A DNA stretch of 64,000 nucleotides, taken from the NCBI GenBank assembly GCA_023898785.1, contig CP060239.1, positions 1,426,001-1,490,000 on the forward strand. Direction: 5' to 3'. Positions 50,851-59,675 of this stretch are shown piece by piece. Each line of letters begins with the position of its first letter. Positions within the stretch are counted from its first letter, which is position 1. The notes under the pieces are model-generated. The model was given only the letters and a program-made list of their open reading frames with translations. It was not told the origin of the DNA and searched no databases. This stretch comes from Rhodospirillales bacterium (lineage in GTDB: Bacteria; Pseudomonadota; Alphaproteobacteria; Micavibrionales; Micavibrionaceae). The position numbers and the translations under genes were made by a program.

Positions 50851-51312
50851 ATGTCAAAGTTTTTTATTTTTCTAATTGTCTTTGCTTTTGCAATGCCTGC
50901 ATGGGCTTCGGATTGGGTGGATGGCGAGCATGTGCGCGCACGTCTGGCCGCTGTGCCTGATGCTGGAAATAAAATGGCTGTTTTGGAAGTTGAATTGGAG
51001 GACGGTTGGCATAGCTATGGGCAAGATCCAGGTGATGCGGGTTTGCCGCCGCGCTTTGAGTGGGAAGGCTCAAGCAATCTTGAGCGCGCCCAGATCAGTT
51101 GGCCGGAGACGTTTGAAAAACGTGAAATGGATATGTTCACGGTGAATGCATATGAAGGCGCCATTCAGTTTCCATTGACGATTATACCCGTTGATGTGCA
51201 GGGCGATGTTGCGCTTAAACTGGGCTTGAAGCTGATGGTATGCAAGGATATTTGCATTCCGAGCACATTGGATCTGGCGCTGGATTTGAAACCTGCTTGG
51301 CCAGCCCCTTAA
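50851..51312 (+). CDS. Stand-alone DsbD N-terminal-domain-like periplasmic protein
   Basis: 153 aa with a Sec signal peptide (residues 1-19, FFIFLIVFAFAMPAWA). The mature part resembles the N-terminal, thiol-transfer domain of DsbD/ScsB proteins: GWHSYGQDPGDAGLPPRFEW and a pair of cysteines spaced CxxxC in LMVCKDICIPSTLDL. The usual membrane and thioredoxin domains are missing, and no ORF for them lies next to it. It may take electrons from a separate DsbD-like or CcdA protein (inference). Divergent from yqgE, convergent with the glycosyltransferase gene with a 4-nt overlap. Confidence 0.82.
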   Translation: MSKFFIFLIVFAFAMPAWASDWVDGEHVRARLAAVPDAGNKMAVLEVELEDGWHSYGQDPGDAGLPPRFEWEGSSNLERAQISWPETFEKREMDMFTVNAYEGAIQFPLTIIPVDVQGDVALKLGLKLMVCKDICIPSTLDLALDLKPAWPAP

Positions 51313-52424
51313 GCTTTAGAAATTTCCTCGTAAATTTTCAGTGTGTGTGCAACGACACTTTCGACGTCAAAGTTACGTGCGGCCAGATCATGGCTGGCAC
51401 GGCCCATTGCTTCTAAGCAAGGGCGGTCTTCAAGCAGCACCCGCATCGCATCAGCCGTGGCCAGCGGGTCTTTGACCGGCACCAATAGACCATTCACTTC
51501 ATGCTCGACCGCCTCGCGGCAGCCCGGGTGATCGGTTGTGACAATCGCGCGGCCTGTGGCGGCGGCTTCCAGTAAAACTTTCGGCACACCTTCGCCATAC
51601 CAGGATGGGTAGCAAATCAGGCTGGCGGATTGGTAAAGTGCAGGCATATCGGCGACTTTGCCAAGCCATTCCACCTCACTTTCAGCCAGCATCGTTTCCA
51701 TTTCTTCTTTTGAAATTGCGCTGGGGGTTGTGGCACTCAATCCTCCGGCAATTTTAAACCGTGCATTTATTCCACGTTTTTTGAGAATATTGGCCGCCTT
51801 GATAAACACCGCGACGCCTTTTTCATGGATAAGGCGTGTGGGCATGAGCACGATTGGGCGCTTGTCTTCCGGCAGCGGCATCAACGGATATTGCGTTAAA
51901 TCAACGCCCGAACCGCGAATAAGTGTACAGCGTTCGGGAACGGCAAATCTACGGCGGATCATCAGTGCCATATCATCGGGGTTTTGAAAGATCAGATGCG
52001 TGCGTTTTTGTTTGAGGGCTAATTTTAGGAACGGGCCAATCGCTATACGCAAAATTTGCGGCTTTGCACCTTCGCCGGAAAACAGATAACCCAGTCCGGC
52101 CAGCGTATGGACGACCCGAACGTCTTTATAAAGCCTTGCGGCGAGACCGGCGAAAAATGCATATTTCAGTGTGATGGCATGGATGATCGCCGGATGTTCG
52201 CGCTTAATAATTTTGTAGATAGCCCAGATGATTTTGGCCGGGCCGGATGCGGGGAGTTCATGTCCTGTGAAATGTTGCGGGGCGAGGTCGGGATCGCTAT
52301 CCGCGCCGGTCACAGCAACGCTGACGTCCCAGCCTTTAACTTGCGCGCCTTTGGCCAGCGGTAGACGATGCGACCAAAACCAGTCAATGTGATTGATAAC
52401 GAGAAGAAGTTTTTTGGCTGCCAT
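51309..52424 (-). CDS. Glycosyltransferase family 4
   Basis: GT-B fold sugar transferase, 371 aa. N-terminal domain with VINHIDWFWSHRLPLAKGAQ, then the nucleotide-sugar domain with PTRLIHEKGVAVFIKAANIL and CYPSWYGEGVPKVLLEAAAT, whose Glu residues (E...E pattern) hold the donor sugar. The sequence resembles enzymes using UDP-N-acetyl sugars in surface glycan synthesis. It directly follows the epimerase gene without a gap, so they are likely partners in a polysaccharide or undecaprenyl-linked oligosaccharide pathway. Confidence 0.9.
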   Translation of the reverse strand: MAAKKLLLVINHIDWFWSHRLPLAKGAQVKGWDVSVAVTGADSDPDLAPQHFTGHELPASGPAKIIWAIYKIIKREHPAIIHAITLKYAFFAGLAARLYKDVRVVHTLAGLGYLFSGEGAKPQILRIAIGPFLKLALKQKRTHLIFQNPDDMALMIRRRFAVPERCTLIRGSGVDLTQYPLMPLPEDKRPIVLMPTRLIHEKGVAVFIKAANILKKRGINARFKIAGGLSATTPSAISKEEMETMLAESEVEWLGKVADMPALYQSASLICYPSWYGEGVPKVLLEAAATGRAIVTTDHPGCREAVEHEVNGLLVPVKDPLATADAMRVLLEDRPCLEAMGRASHDLAARNFDVESVVAHTLKIYEEISKA

Positions 52425-53420
52425 TTATGCAGCCCTTTTATGATCTTGTTTTTTATCCTGAAATTCGCATTCAATCATTTCTTCCAGCCCGTCATGAAGG
52501 GAATAAGGCGCTTTAAAACCGGTTTCTTCTTTGAGCTTATCGGCATTTACAATCGTATCGGCGCAGAATTTTTTGATACGGATAATGCTGATTGGAAATT
52601 TTTTGCCAGTGACTTTCGCCGCGACATCAAACACGCTGCCGCCGAGTAGACCCAGCGCATAAGACATTTGCGGGCCGAGGCCCCTATAGCCCAGAGCTTT
52701 GCGGATGGAAGCAACAAAATCGCGCATATTTATATCCGGCTTATCGGCGTAGTTATAAAGATGCGCACCCGCTTTAAAGCCCAAAGCATGGTGAAGGAAG
52801 GCTGCGACATTGCCAACATAGGCGATGGATTTACAGTTCTTTCCATCGCCGATCATAATGAATTTGCCGCTGGCGATCTGATTTATCAGGGTAAAGATGT
52901 TGCCGCGATTGCCGGGGCCAAAGGTGGCGACAAGGCGGATGATGGTCAGACTGCGGGCCGGGTCTTGGGAGGCCCAATATTCGAAGGTCTTTTCGCTGTC
53001 ACATTTCGATTGCCCGTATGGGTTAAAGGGGGCGGGCGGATGCTCTTCGGAGGAGCCTTTTTTTAGATCGGCCGGAACGAGTGGATAGACCGCGACCGAG
53101 CTGGTGAAGATAATTTTTTTAATGCCATTAGCCTTGGCAGCCTCGATCACGTTTTGGCCGCCGGTAACATTGACATCGGTGTAGAGAGAAAGCGGAGTCA
53201 CGTCATCGCGGTGCTCGGCGGCAAGGTGGTAGATGGCGTCTGCACCTTCCAAGGCTTTAGTGAGGGTGTCTAAATCCCGAATATCGGCAATGATGCTATC
53301 ATCCGGAAAACTTTCCGATTTTTTGAGGTCGATCAAAACCAATTCATGGCCGTCACTTTTCAGTAGCTTTGCCAGTTGCGTCCCGATAAACCCCGCCCCA
53401 CCTGTAATTGCTATTTTCAT
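52425..53420 (-). CDS. NAD-dependent sugar epimerase/dehydratase
   Basis: Extended SDR protein of 331 aa. The Rossmann motif GGAGFIGTQLAKLL is at residues 7-20 and the catalytic Tyr/Lys in PYGQSKCDSEKTFEY (YxxxK). The substrate is probably a UDP- or dTDP-sugar, but which one cannot be told. It lies between asnB (15-bp gap) and the glycosyltransferase gene. Confidence 0.9.
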   Translation of the reverse strand: MKIAITGGAGFIGTQLAKLLKSDGHELVLIDLKKSESFPDDSIIADIRDLDTLTKALEGADAIYHLAAEHRDDVTPLSLYTDVNVTGGQNVIEAAKANGIKKIIFTSSVAVYPLVPADLKKGSSEEHPPAPFNPYGQSKCDSEKTFEYWASQDPARSLTIIRLVATFGPGNRGNIFTLINQIASGKFIMIGDGKNCKSIAYVGNVAAFLHHALGFKAGAHLYNYADKPDINMRDFVASIRKALGYRGLGPQMSYALGLLGGSVFDVAAKVTGKKFPISIIRIKKFCADTIVNADKLKEETGFKAPYSLHDGLEEMIECEFQDKKQDHKRAA

Positions 53421-53435
53421 GGCCTCTGTTCTACC

Positions 53436-55340
53436 TCACATCCAGCGTTTATGCCAGGCCTGAAACATTAAAATACACCAAAGCGCTTCGCCATGCGCAC
53501 CCTGCGCGCCCAGATGCGACTGCCAGAGTTTCCGCGTTTTTTGTACATCAAGCAGCCCTTCTTCGCGCAGATGTTTTTCATCGAGCAGGCTTTCGGCCCA
53601 ATCGCGTAAATCACCGCGCAGCCAATCACCGACCGGCATGTTAAAACCCTGCTTGGGGCGCTGAAAAAGTTTTTCAGGAACGTGCCGTTTTAGAACCTGG
53701 CGCAACAGCCATTTGCCCTGCCCGCCTCGAATTTTGATATTTTCCGGCAAGGACCAGACATAATCGAAGATCCGTGTATCGAGCAACGGCGCGCGCGCTT
53801 CCAGACCATAGGCCATGGATGCCCGGTCAACTTTGGTAAGGATGTCGTGTGGCAAATAGCCGGTCGTGTCCCAGAACATCATTTTTTCGGCAAAGGAGAG
53901 TTCGACGCCAGGCAGGCTGAGTTCTTTTTGGTAGTACCCTTGCGCGCCTTTACCAATCAGGCGGCGATAGATGTCTTCTTGTGAGCTCAGCGAGAGAATG
54001 TCTGCGACTTTGTGGAGTTTAACGCCTAATTGCGGGTGTTTGCGGTTTAGCTGGTCCAGTGAATTGACCGGCATGCGAGTGATTATATTGGATAAGCCGA
54101 TGCGCAAAATACGGGGCATTTTGTGCATGTTTTTCCAGATTTGGGGCCCCTGAACATGGCGGCTATAACCACCCAGCATTTCATCGCCGCCGTCACCGGA
54201 AAGCGCTACGCTCACGCTTTCGCGGGCAAAGCGGCTGACCAGCAAGGTGGGAATAGCTGAAATATCGGCGAAGGGTTCGTCGTAAATTTCCGGCAAGCGC
54301 GGGATGAGATCCAGCGCATCCTTTTGTGTGCAGAAATGTTCGTGGTGATCGGTGCCCAGATGCGCGGCGATTTTTGCGGCAAAAGGTGCTTCGTTATAGC
54401 CTGCATCTTCGAAACCGATGGCATAGGTCTTCACGGGCTGGCTCGCATGTTTTTGCATCAGCGCAACAATTGATGAGCTGTCGATGCCGCCCGAGAGAAA
54501 CGCGCCGAGTGGAACATCAGAGATCATACGATCGCTGACGCACTGGCTGAGCAGCGATTCGAATTCGTCGATGAGCGCATTTTCGTTTAAGGGATTAGGC
54601 CGGGTTTTGGCTTGCTCCAACGCGCTAGAGGCCTGCCAATAGGGTTTCATCTGCGCGGGCAGATTTTCTCCGGGCCTGAGCGCTGTTAAATCAAGCGTAA
54701 GACGGTGGCCGGGTGGAAGCTGCCAGATTTGCTCATAAATTGACAACGGCGCTTCGACATAACCGAGCGTCAGAAATGCTTGCAGCGCTTCGGGATTCAG
54801 GGCCGGGATGAAATCCGGATGCGTGCGCAGGGCTTCGAGTTGCGAGCCGAAGATGAGATTGGCCCCGGCCCAGCCGATATAGAGTGGTTTTTTCCCCAGC
54901 CGGTCGCGGGCAAAGCTGAGCGTGCGGTCTTTGCGATCCCACAAGGCGAAGGCAAACATGCCGCTCAGTTTTTGCAGCGCGAGGCTGAGACCCCATGCTT
55001 CAATGGCGGCGAGAATGACTTCAGTATCGCTGCGGCCCTTAAAAGTATGGCCATGCTTTTCGAGATCCTTTTTCAGGGTACGGAAATTATAAATTTCGCC
55101 GTTGAATACTGTGACGTAGCGCTCACTCGCGGAGATCATCGGCTGCGCGCCGTCTTCGCTCAGATCTATGATTGACAGGCGGCGGTGACCTAACACCAGC
55201 GGCAAGTCCGGGTCTTGCCAGAGCCCGCCTGCGTCGGGGCCGCGATGGCTCAACGCATCGGCCATATTTTTGCCGATGACGTGCAACTCGGTGCGAGGCC
55301 GGTCTGCTTTAAATGTATAAAAACCTGTTATACCACACAT
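53436..55340 (-). CDS. asnB: Asparagine synthase (glutamine-hydrolysing)
   Basis: Two-domain amidotransferase of 634 aa. The N-terminal glutaminase domain has the required Cys2 (MCGITGFYTF), and the C-terminal synthetase domain has the ATP-binding SGGIDSSSIVALMQKH and SGDGGDEMLGGYSRH loops. In glycan operons AsnB-type enzymes often amidate a carboxylated sugar rather than aspartate. The grouping with an epimerase and glycosyltransferase makes that possible, but it cannot be distinguished from ordinary asparagine synthesis here. Confidence 0.94.
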   Translation of the reverse strand: MCGITGFYTFKADRPRTELHVIGKNMADALSHRGPDAGGLWQDPDLPLVLGHRRLSIIDLSEDGAQPMISASERYVTVFNGEIYNFRTLKKDLEKHGHTFKGRSDTEVILAAIEAWGLSLALQKLSGMFAFALWDRKDRTLSFARDRLGKKPLYIGWAGANLIFGSQLEALRTHPDFIPALNPEALQAFLTLGYVEAPLSIYEQIWQLPPGHRLTLDLTALRPGENLPAQMKPYWQASSALEQAKTRPNPLNENALIDEFESLLSQCVSDRMISDVPLGAFLSGGIDSSSIVALMQKHASQPVKTYAIGFEDAGYNEAPFAAKIAAHLGTDHHEHFCTQKDALDLIPRLPEIYDEPFADISAIPTLLVSRFARESVSVALSGDGGDEMLGGYSRHVQGPQIWKNMHKMPRILRIGLSNIITRMPVNSLDQLNRKHPQLGVKLHKVADILSLSSQEDIYRRLIGKGAQGYYQKELSLPGVELSFAEKMMFWDTTGYLPHDILTKVDRASMAYGLEARAPLLDTRIFDYVWSLPENIKIRGGQGKWLLRQVLKRHVPEKLFQRPKQGFNMPVGDWLRGDLRDWAESLLDEKHLREEGLLDVQKTRKLWQSHLGAQGAHGEALWCILMFQAWHKRWM

Positions 55341-55378
55341 AAATTCACTGTTTCTCGTCAGGCTGAATATCTGATAAA

Positions 55379-56035
55379 ATGAATTATACTATACGCAGAG
55401 GGTTAAACAATCTCATGAATATTGATCTTCTTTTTACGGCCGCGGGAGAAGCGGGTCTGATTTCCAGTGAAAACCTGGTGAAGAAGGTTGCTGGCGTTGT
55501 GTTCGACATTGCTACAGGGACTTTGACGTTTGAATATGTCGATATGGATTTTCTGGAATTGAATATCCCGGTGGAAAAGGAATTTAACGCAGCGTTGGAT
55601 GTGTGCCCGCAAATTCATATCGGCGCAATTAAAGACGGTAATATTGCCCAGGCTTATCAGGTGCCGTTTATGTTTCTGGATGATCCGTATCGTGGTGAGG
55701 CCTTTCAAGGCCTCGCCCCGCCGTCTCAGCCGCTGGAAGCTTTTGACTATTTCGTGAAATCCACCGTGTTTGGGCAGCCCGTTCACCGCGAGGATTTGGG
55801 CGATGAAAGCGCGATGGGCTGCGTTCTAGGCGATGCGGTGCCCAGCGCTTTGCAATTTGCGCCGCATCTGGCACGGCGGCATCAGATGGAAATCGCGCCA
55901 AAATCTGCGCCGAATGCACCGGGACCGACGATGCCCGGTTTGGGCGCAGGTGGGGGCCATGCCAGCGGTAGTGCCATTGGCCGCATCACGCGCGGCACCG
56001 GCAATACGATTCCGCCGAAAAAGCGGGATGAGTGA
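55379..56035 (+). CDS. Unknown 218-aa protein with Gly-rich tail
   Basis: Not recognised. The conserved-looking core (ENLVKKVAGVVFDIATGTLTF and DMDFLELNIPVEKEF) mixes strands and helices; the C-terminal 40 residues are Gly/Pro/Ser-rich (LGAGGGHASGSAIGRITRG). A second possible start lies at 55415 (MNIDLLFTAAGEAG), which has AGAGGG at longer spacing and would shorten it to 206 aa. No signal peptide or membrane segment. Divergent from asnB. Confidence 0.72.
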   Translation: MNYTIRRGLNNLMNIDLLFTAAGEAGLISSENLVKKVAGVVFDIATGTLTFEYVDMDFLELNIPVEKEFNAALDVCPQIHIGAIKDGNIAQAYQVPFMFLDDPYRGEAFQGLAPPSQPLEAFDYFVKSTVFGQPVHREDLGDESAMGCVLGDAVPSALQFAPHLARRHQMEIAPKSAPNAPGPTMPGLGAGGGHASGSAIGRITRGTGNTIPPKKRDE

Positions 56036-56048
56036 CTATCATTAATGA

Positions 56049-56177
56049 TTGTCATTCCCGCGGCACGCCGAAGGCGTGCTTAAACGGCGGAAATCCAGAA
56101 AAAGTGAGCGGCTTTGCCGCTCGCATATGGATCCCGTTCGTGCGAACCCCCTTGCGGGCGCGCCAACGGGATGACAA
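56049..56177. repeat. Composite palindromic element (different family)
   Basis: 129 bp bounded by TTGTCATTCCCG and CGGGATGACAA. Inside are perfect hairpins GCACGCC GAA GGCGTGC and GAGCGGC TTT GCCGCTC and an outer ATCCCGTT / AACGGGAT stem. A T-tract follows the right end, so it can also stop transcription. It looks like a mobile non-autonomous repeat in the gap between the unknown gene and mltG, and serves as a bidirectional terminator between these convergent genes. Confidence 0.7.
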
Positions 56178-56181
56178 TTTT

Positions 56182-57261
56182 TTATTGTTTCTGGCGGCGG
56201 ATTTTGCGCCACCGCACGACGTTGGCGTTGTGCTCTTTCAGCGTTTTGGCAAAGACATGCCCGCCGGTGCCGTCGGCGACAAAATAGATATAGTCATGCT
56301 CTTCGGGGTTCAGGACCGCCTCAATTGATGCTTTGCCCGGATTGGCGATGGGCGAAGGGGGAAGTCCGGCATATTTATAGGTGTTATAAGGGCTGTCGAT
56401 CTGGAGGTCTTTTTTCAGTAAGCGCCGTCCGAGTGGGCCTTTCCCATCATTCTTATGCTGGCCTTTGGTGAGTGCGTAGATCACGGTGGGGTCGGTTTGC
56501 AGCGGGATGCCCTTTTTCAGGCGGTTGATAAACACGCCCGCAACGCGGCGGCGTTCTTCGTTCACGCCGGTTTCCTTTTCAACGATCGAGGCCAGCGTGA
56601 GAACATCGCCGACGGTTTTGAGCGGCGCACTCACGCCCGGGCAATCGAGGGTCAGTAAATCATCAAAGCCGCGGATTTGAGCCTCGACGCCACAAACGAC
56701 GGTTAATTCGGTGATCATTTCTTCTTCGAGGCGTTTGAGAATATCGCCGCGCGGTTCGTTTAACTGATAGTCATAGGTGTTGGGCAGCAAAGCGCCTTCG
56801 GGGGGAATGGTTGCAATTTCACCGGAAAGGCCTTCCAGCGTTTTCAAATGCTGAACGATTTCATAGCTGGTCAAGCCTTCCCGGATGGTAAAGCGGCGCT
56901 GAACGGTTTTACCCTCGAGCAATTGCGTCATAATGTCTTTCATTGAAGCGTGGGCGGGGATTTCATATTCTCCGGCTTTAAGGCGGGTGGCCTGTCCTGT
57001 TAAACGGCCCATGGCCCTGAAAACGAAAAAGTCTGTCGTGTCTTCGATGATGCCGTGATAAAGTAAAAGCTCGGCGATACCATTAAATCCTGTTCCAGAC
57101 GGAACAATCAGGGCCGCTGGTTCTTTCAATGTGCCGGGTTTCTGAAATTCATGTGCCGCCCACCAGAAACCCAGCGCAGCTAGCACGATAACGCTTGTCA
57201 GGCTGTAGACAAACAGGCCAAGAACAAGCTTGAGTCCGATTCTGGCTTCTTTGTCACCCAT
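56182..57261 (-). CDS. mltG: Endolytic murein transglycosylase
   Basis: Inner-membrane lytic transglycosylase that cuts nascent peptidoglycan strands (YceG-like). 359 aa with one N-terminal membrane segment (KLVLGLFVYSLTSVIVLAAL), the LysM-like region and the catalytic core with VETGVNEER-like ASIVEKETGVNEERR and FINRLKKGIPLQTDPTV, including the active-site Glu in EKETG. It lies 3 bp after fabF, a common pairing. Confidence 0.95.
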   Translation of the reverse strand: MGDKEARIGLKLVLGLFVYSLTSVIVLAALGFWWAAHEFQKPGTLKEPAALIVPSGTGFNGIAELLLYHGIIEDTTDFFVFRAMGRLTGQATRLKAGEYEIPAHASMKDIMTQLLEGKTVQRRFTIREGLTSYEIVQHLKTLEGLSGEIATIPPEGALLPNTYDYQLNEPRGDILKRLEEEMITELTVVCGVEAQIRGFDDLLTLDCPGVSAPLKTVGDVLTLASIVEKETGVNEERRRVAGVFINRLKKGIPLQTDPTVIYALTKGQHKNDGKGPLGRRLLKKDLQIDSPYNTYKYAGLPPSPIANPGKASIEAVLNPEEHDYIYFVADGTGGHVFAKTLKEHNANVVRWRKIRRQKQ

Positions 57262-57264
57262 GAT

Positions 57265-58536
57265 TTAAACGGCTTTCATAACCAGCGAGGCATTTGTGCC
57301 GCCAAAACCAAAGGAGTTGGACAGGGCCGTGGTCACCTTTTTCTCTTTAGCCACTTTAGGGACTAGATCCATTCCGGTGCAATTCTCGGATGGCTTCTCA
57401 AGGTTAAGGGTCGGCGGCAATGTTGAGGTTTGCATGGCTTTAAGTGTATAGATCGCCTCGACTGCGCCAGCCGCGCCAAGCAAATGGCCGATGGCCGATT
57501 TGGTTGATGACATGGAGACCGTGTCCAGCGCATTTACAAACAGGCGCTGGACCGCGCCGAACTCTATACCATCGCCGACAGGGGTTGAGGTGCCATGAGC
57601 GTTGATGTAGTCGATGTCTTCGGGGTTGACCTGCGCCCGTTTCAATGCAGCTTCCATCGCTCGGTAGCCGCCATTGCCGTCTTCTGCGGGAGAGGTGATG
57701 TGGTGGGCATCGCCGGACAGGCCATAGCCGATAATTTCACCGTAAATGGTCGCGCCGCGCCGCTTCGCATGCTCATATTCTTCCAGCACGACGATCCCGG
57801 CGCCTTCGCCAATCACAAAACCATCGCGGTCTTGGTCCCACGGGCGGGAAGCTTCTTCAGGGCGATCATTATAGCTAGTTGTCAAGGCACGCGCGGCGGC
57901 AAAGCCAGCCACACCAAGGCGGCAGACAGCCCCTTCCGCGCCGCCAGCAACCATAACGTCGGCATCATCCAGCGCGATTAAGCGCGCAGCGTCGCCAATA
58001 GCATGGGTTCCGGTTGCGCAGGCCGTGACGACGGAATGGTTGGGACCGCGGAAACCGTATTTAATAGAGACATGGCCAGAGATCAGATTAATCAGGGCAG
58101 CAGGGACAAAAAACGGCGAAATGCGCCGGGGGCCGCGATCATTCATTAGGGTAGAAGTCTGGTAAATCGTTTCCAGCCCGCCAATACCAGAGCCTATCAA
58201 CACACCCGTGCGATTCTGATCTTCCTCGCCTTCGGGCTTCCAGCCGGAATTTTCAATAGCTTCTTTAGCGGCGGCGATGCCATAGGTAATAAAATCATCG
58301 ATTTTTCGCTGTTCTTTCGGTTCGACGAACAGATCCGGGTTAAATGCGCCATCGGCTGGATTTTCACTGTCTGTGCGTGGAATGATTCCAGCGATTTTCG
58401 ATGTAATATCAGATACATCGAAATGCTCGATCTTTTTAATGCCGCTCTTGCCGGAAGTGATTTCATTCCAGTTATGGTCTACGCCCACGCCCAGCGGTGA
58501 AACCATACCCAATCCGGTGACAACGACTCTTCTCAT
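57265..58536 (-). CDS. fabF: 3-oxoacyl-ACP synthase II
   Basis: Condensing enzyme of fatty acid elongation, 423 aa. The nucleophile Cys is in VVTACATGTHAIGDAA, with the two catalytic His residues in NAHGTSTPVGDGIE and KSAIGHLLGAAG. Length and motifs are normal. It is the last biosynthetic gene of this fab cluster before mltG. Confidence 0.97.
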   Translation of the reverse strand: MRRVVVTGLGMVSPLGVGVDHNWNEITSGKSGIKKIEHFDVSDITSKIAGIIPRTDSENPADGAFNPDLFVEPKEQRKIDDFITYGIAAAKEAIENSGWKPEGEEDQNRTGVLIGSGIGGLETIYQTSTLMNDRGPRRISPFFVPAALINLISGHVSIKYGFRGPNHSVVTACATGTHAIGDAARLIALDDADVMVAGGAEGAVCRLGVAGFAAARALTTSYNDRPEEASRPWDQDRDGFVIGEGAGIVVLEEYEHAKRRGATIYGEIIGYGLSGDAHHITSPAEDGNGGYRAMEAALKRAQVNPEDIDYINAHGTSTPVGDGIEFGAVQRLFVNALDTVSMSSTKSAIGHLLGAAGAVEAIYTLKAMQTSTLPPTLNLEKPSENCTGMDLVPKVAKEKKVTTALSNSFGFGGTNASLVMKAV

Positions 58537-58561
58537 ACTACTTACCTTTTAAATGTAAAGA

Positions 58562-58582
58562 CAGCCGCACAAACGGCGGCTG
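58562..58582 (-). terminator. Hairpin between acpP and fabF
   Basis: Minus strand: 7-bp stem CAGCCGC / GCGGCTG with a 7-nt loop, then GTCTTTAC. The U-run is poor, so it probably reduces rather than stops transcription into fabF, or protects acpP mRNA. Confidence 0.4.
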
Positions 58583-58632
58583 GCATTAAAATTATGTGCA
58601 ATAAATTGCACCTCAAGTGCTTTTAAAACAGC

Positions 58633-58872
58633 TTATTCAGCAGCATTTTCTTTGATGAAGCTTACAGCATCGCCGACTGTTTGAATTTTTTCGGCGGCGT
58701 CATCAGGAATTTCCACGCTGAATTCTTCTTCAAAAGCCATAACCAACTCAACCGTATCCAGTGAGTCTGCGCCCAAATCATCAATAAAGCTCGCGCCTTC
58801 TGAGACCTTGTCAGCATCTACGCCCAGGTGCTCGACTACAATTTTCTTTACGCGCTCTGCAATGTCACTCAT
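58633..58872 (-). CDS. acpP: Acyl carrier protein
   Basis: Carries growing acyl chains on a 4'-phosphopantetheine attached to Ser37 in DDLGADSLDTVELVM. 79 aa, highly acidic, normal for the family. It has its own promoter-like site upstream and a hairpin downstream, matching the high and separate expression usual for acpP. Confidence 0.98.
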   Translation of the reverse strand: MSDIAERVKKIVVEHLGVDADKVSEGASFIDDLGADSLDTVELVMAFEEEFSVEIPDDAAEKIQTVGDAVSFIKENAAE

Positions 58873-58930
58873 CGTTCTTCCTTGTCCTTAATTAGAAATC
58901 GTTTTCGTCTTTGTAATTTAATAGGTCCGA

Positions 58931-58958
58931 ACTTTACCAGCCCATTTCCCGATTGCAA
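58931..58958 (-). promoter_or_regulatory. Possible promoter of acpP
   Basis: Minus strand TTGCAA, 16-bp spacer, TAAAGT, about 60 bp before acpP. The gap between the HAD gene and acpP (132 bp) would accommodate it. Confidence 0.5.
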
Positions 58959-59004
58959 GACATTTTGTCTGATTAGCATAAGGGCATGGAATGCCAAATC
59001 ATTT

Positions 59005-59670
59005 TCAACGTTTGAGGTGATGCTCAATGTGGATAAGCTCGTCGATTATTGCATTTGCCCCGGCATCTTTTAACGCCTGACCCTGCGCAGCCTTATCATG
59101 GGCCGTGCCGATAAAACCCAATACATCAATTCCGGCAGCGCGCGCTGCGTTTACCCCTGCGGGGCTGTCTTCGATCACCAGCGCGTTTGCGGGCGGAGTT
59201 TGCATTTTATCGCAAGCAAAGAGGAAAATGTCCGGCGCAGGTTTCGGGCGCTCGACCTGGATTTTGGTGAAAATCCGGTCTTCCTCGAAATATGACAAAA
59301 GGCTGGTGACAGCAAGGCTTTTTATAACATTGCCGCGTTCACCGTTGGAGCCAATACAAATTTGGGTTTGGGCTTTCAGGTTTTTTAAGACCGCACTGGC
59401 ATGGCGGGCGGCTTTCAGGTCCGTATCCATGCGCGATCCGGCGATTTTGATATAGCGCTGGACGATGTCTGCGGGCATCGGCTCGCCGTGGTGTTCTTCA
59501 AGTTCATCGCGGATGGTGGACCAGCTTTTGCCTGAAAAACGCTCGAGACAGAGCTGCGGGGTGTATTCATCATAGCCGATTTCATTGAGCAGCTCGGCAG
59601 TGACGGTGTTATAGAGCCTCTCGCTGTCGACCAGCGTCCCGTCGCAATCGAAGATGATGAGGGAATGCAT
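59005..59670 (-). CDS. HAD-superfamily phosphatase/phosphoglucomutase-like
   Basis: 221 aa with motif I FDCDGTLVDSERL (nucleophile Asp), motif II near CIGSNGERGNV, motif III Lys (VERPKPAPD) and motif IV VIEDSPAGVNAARAAG. A cap domain lies between motifs I and II. This looks like the beta-phosphoglucomutase/YieH-type group, acting on small phosphate esters. The ATG at 59670 is preferred over a GTG two codons earlier that overlaps the fabG stop by 1 nt. It sits between fabG and acpP, where a phosphatase is not usual. Confidence 0.88.
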   Translation of the reverse strand: MHSLIIFDCDGTLVDSERLYNTVTAELLNEIGYDEYTPQLCLERFSGKSWSTIRDELEEHHGEPMPADIVQRYIKIAGSRMDTDLKAARHASAVLKNLKAQTQICIGSNGERGNVIKSLAVTSLLSYFEEDRIFTKIQVERPKPAPDIFLFACDKMQTPPANALVIEDSPAGVNAARAAGIDVLGFIGTAHDKAAQGQALKDAGANAIIDELIHIEHHLKR

Positions 59671-59675
59671 ACCCA

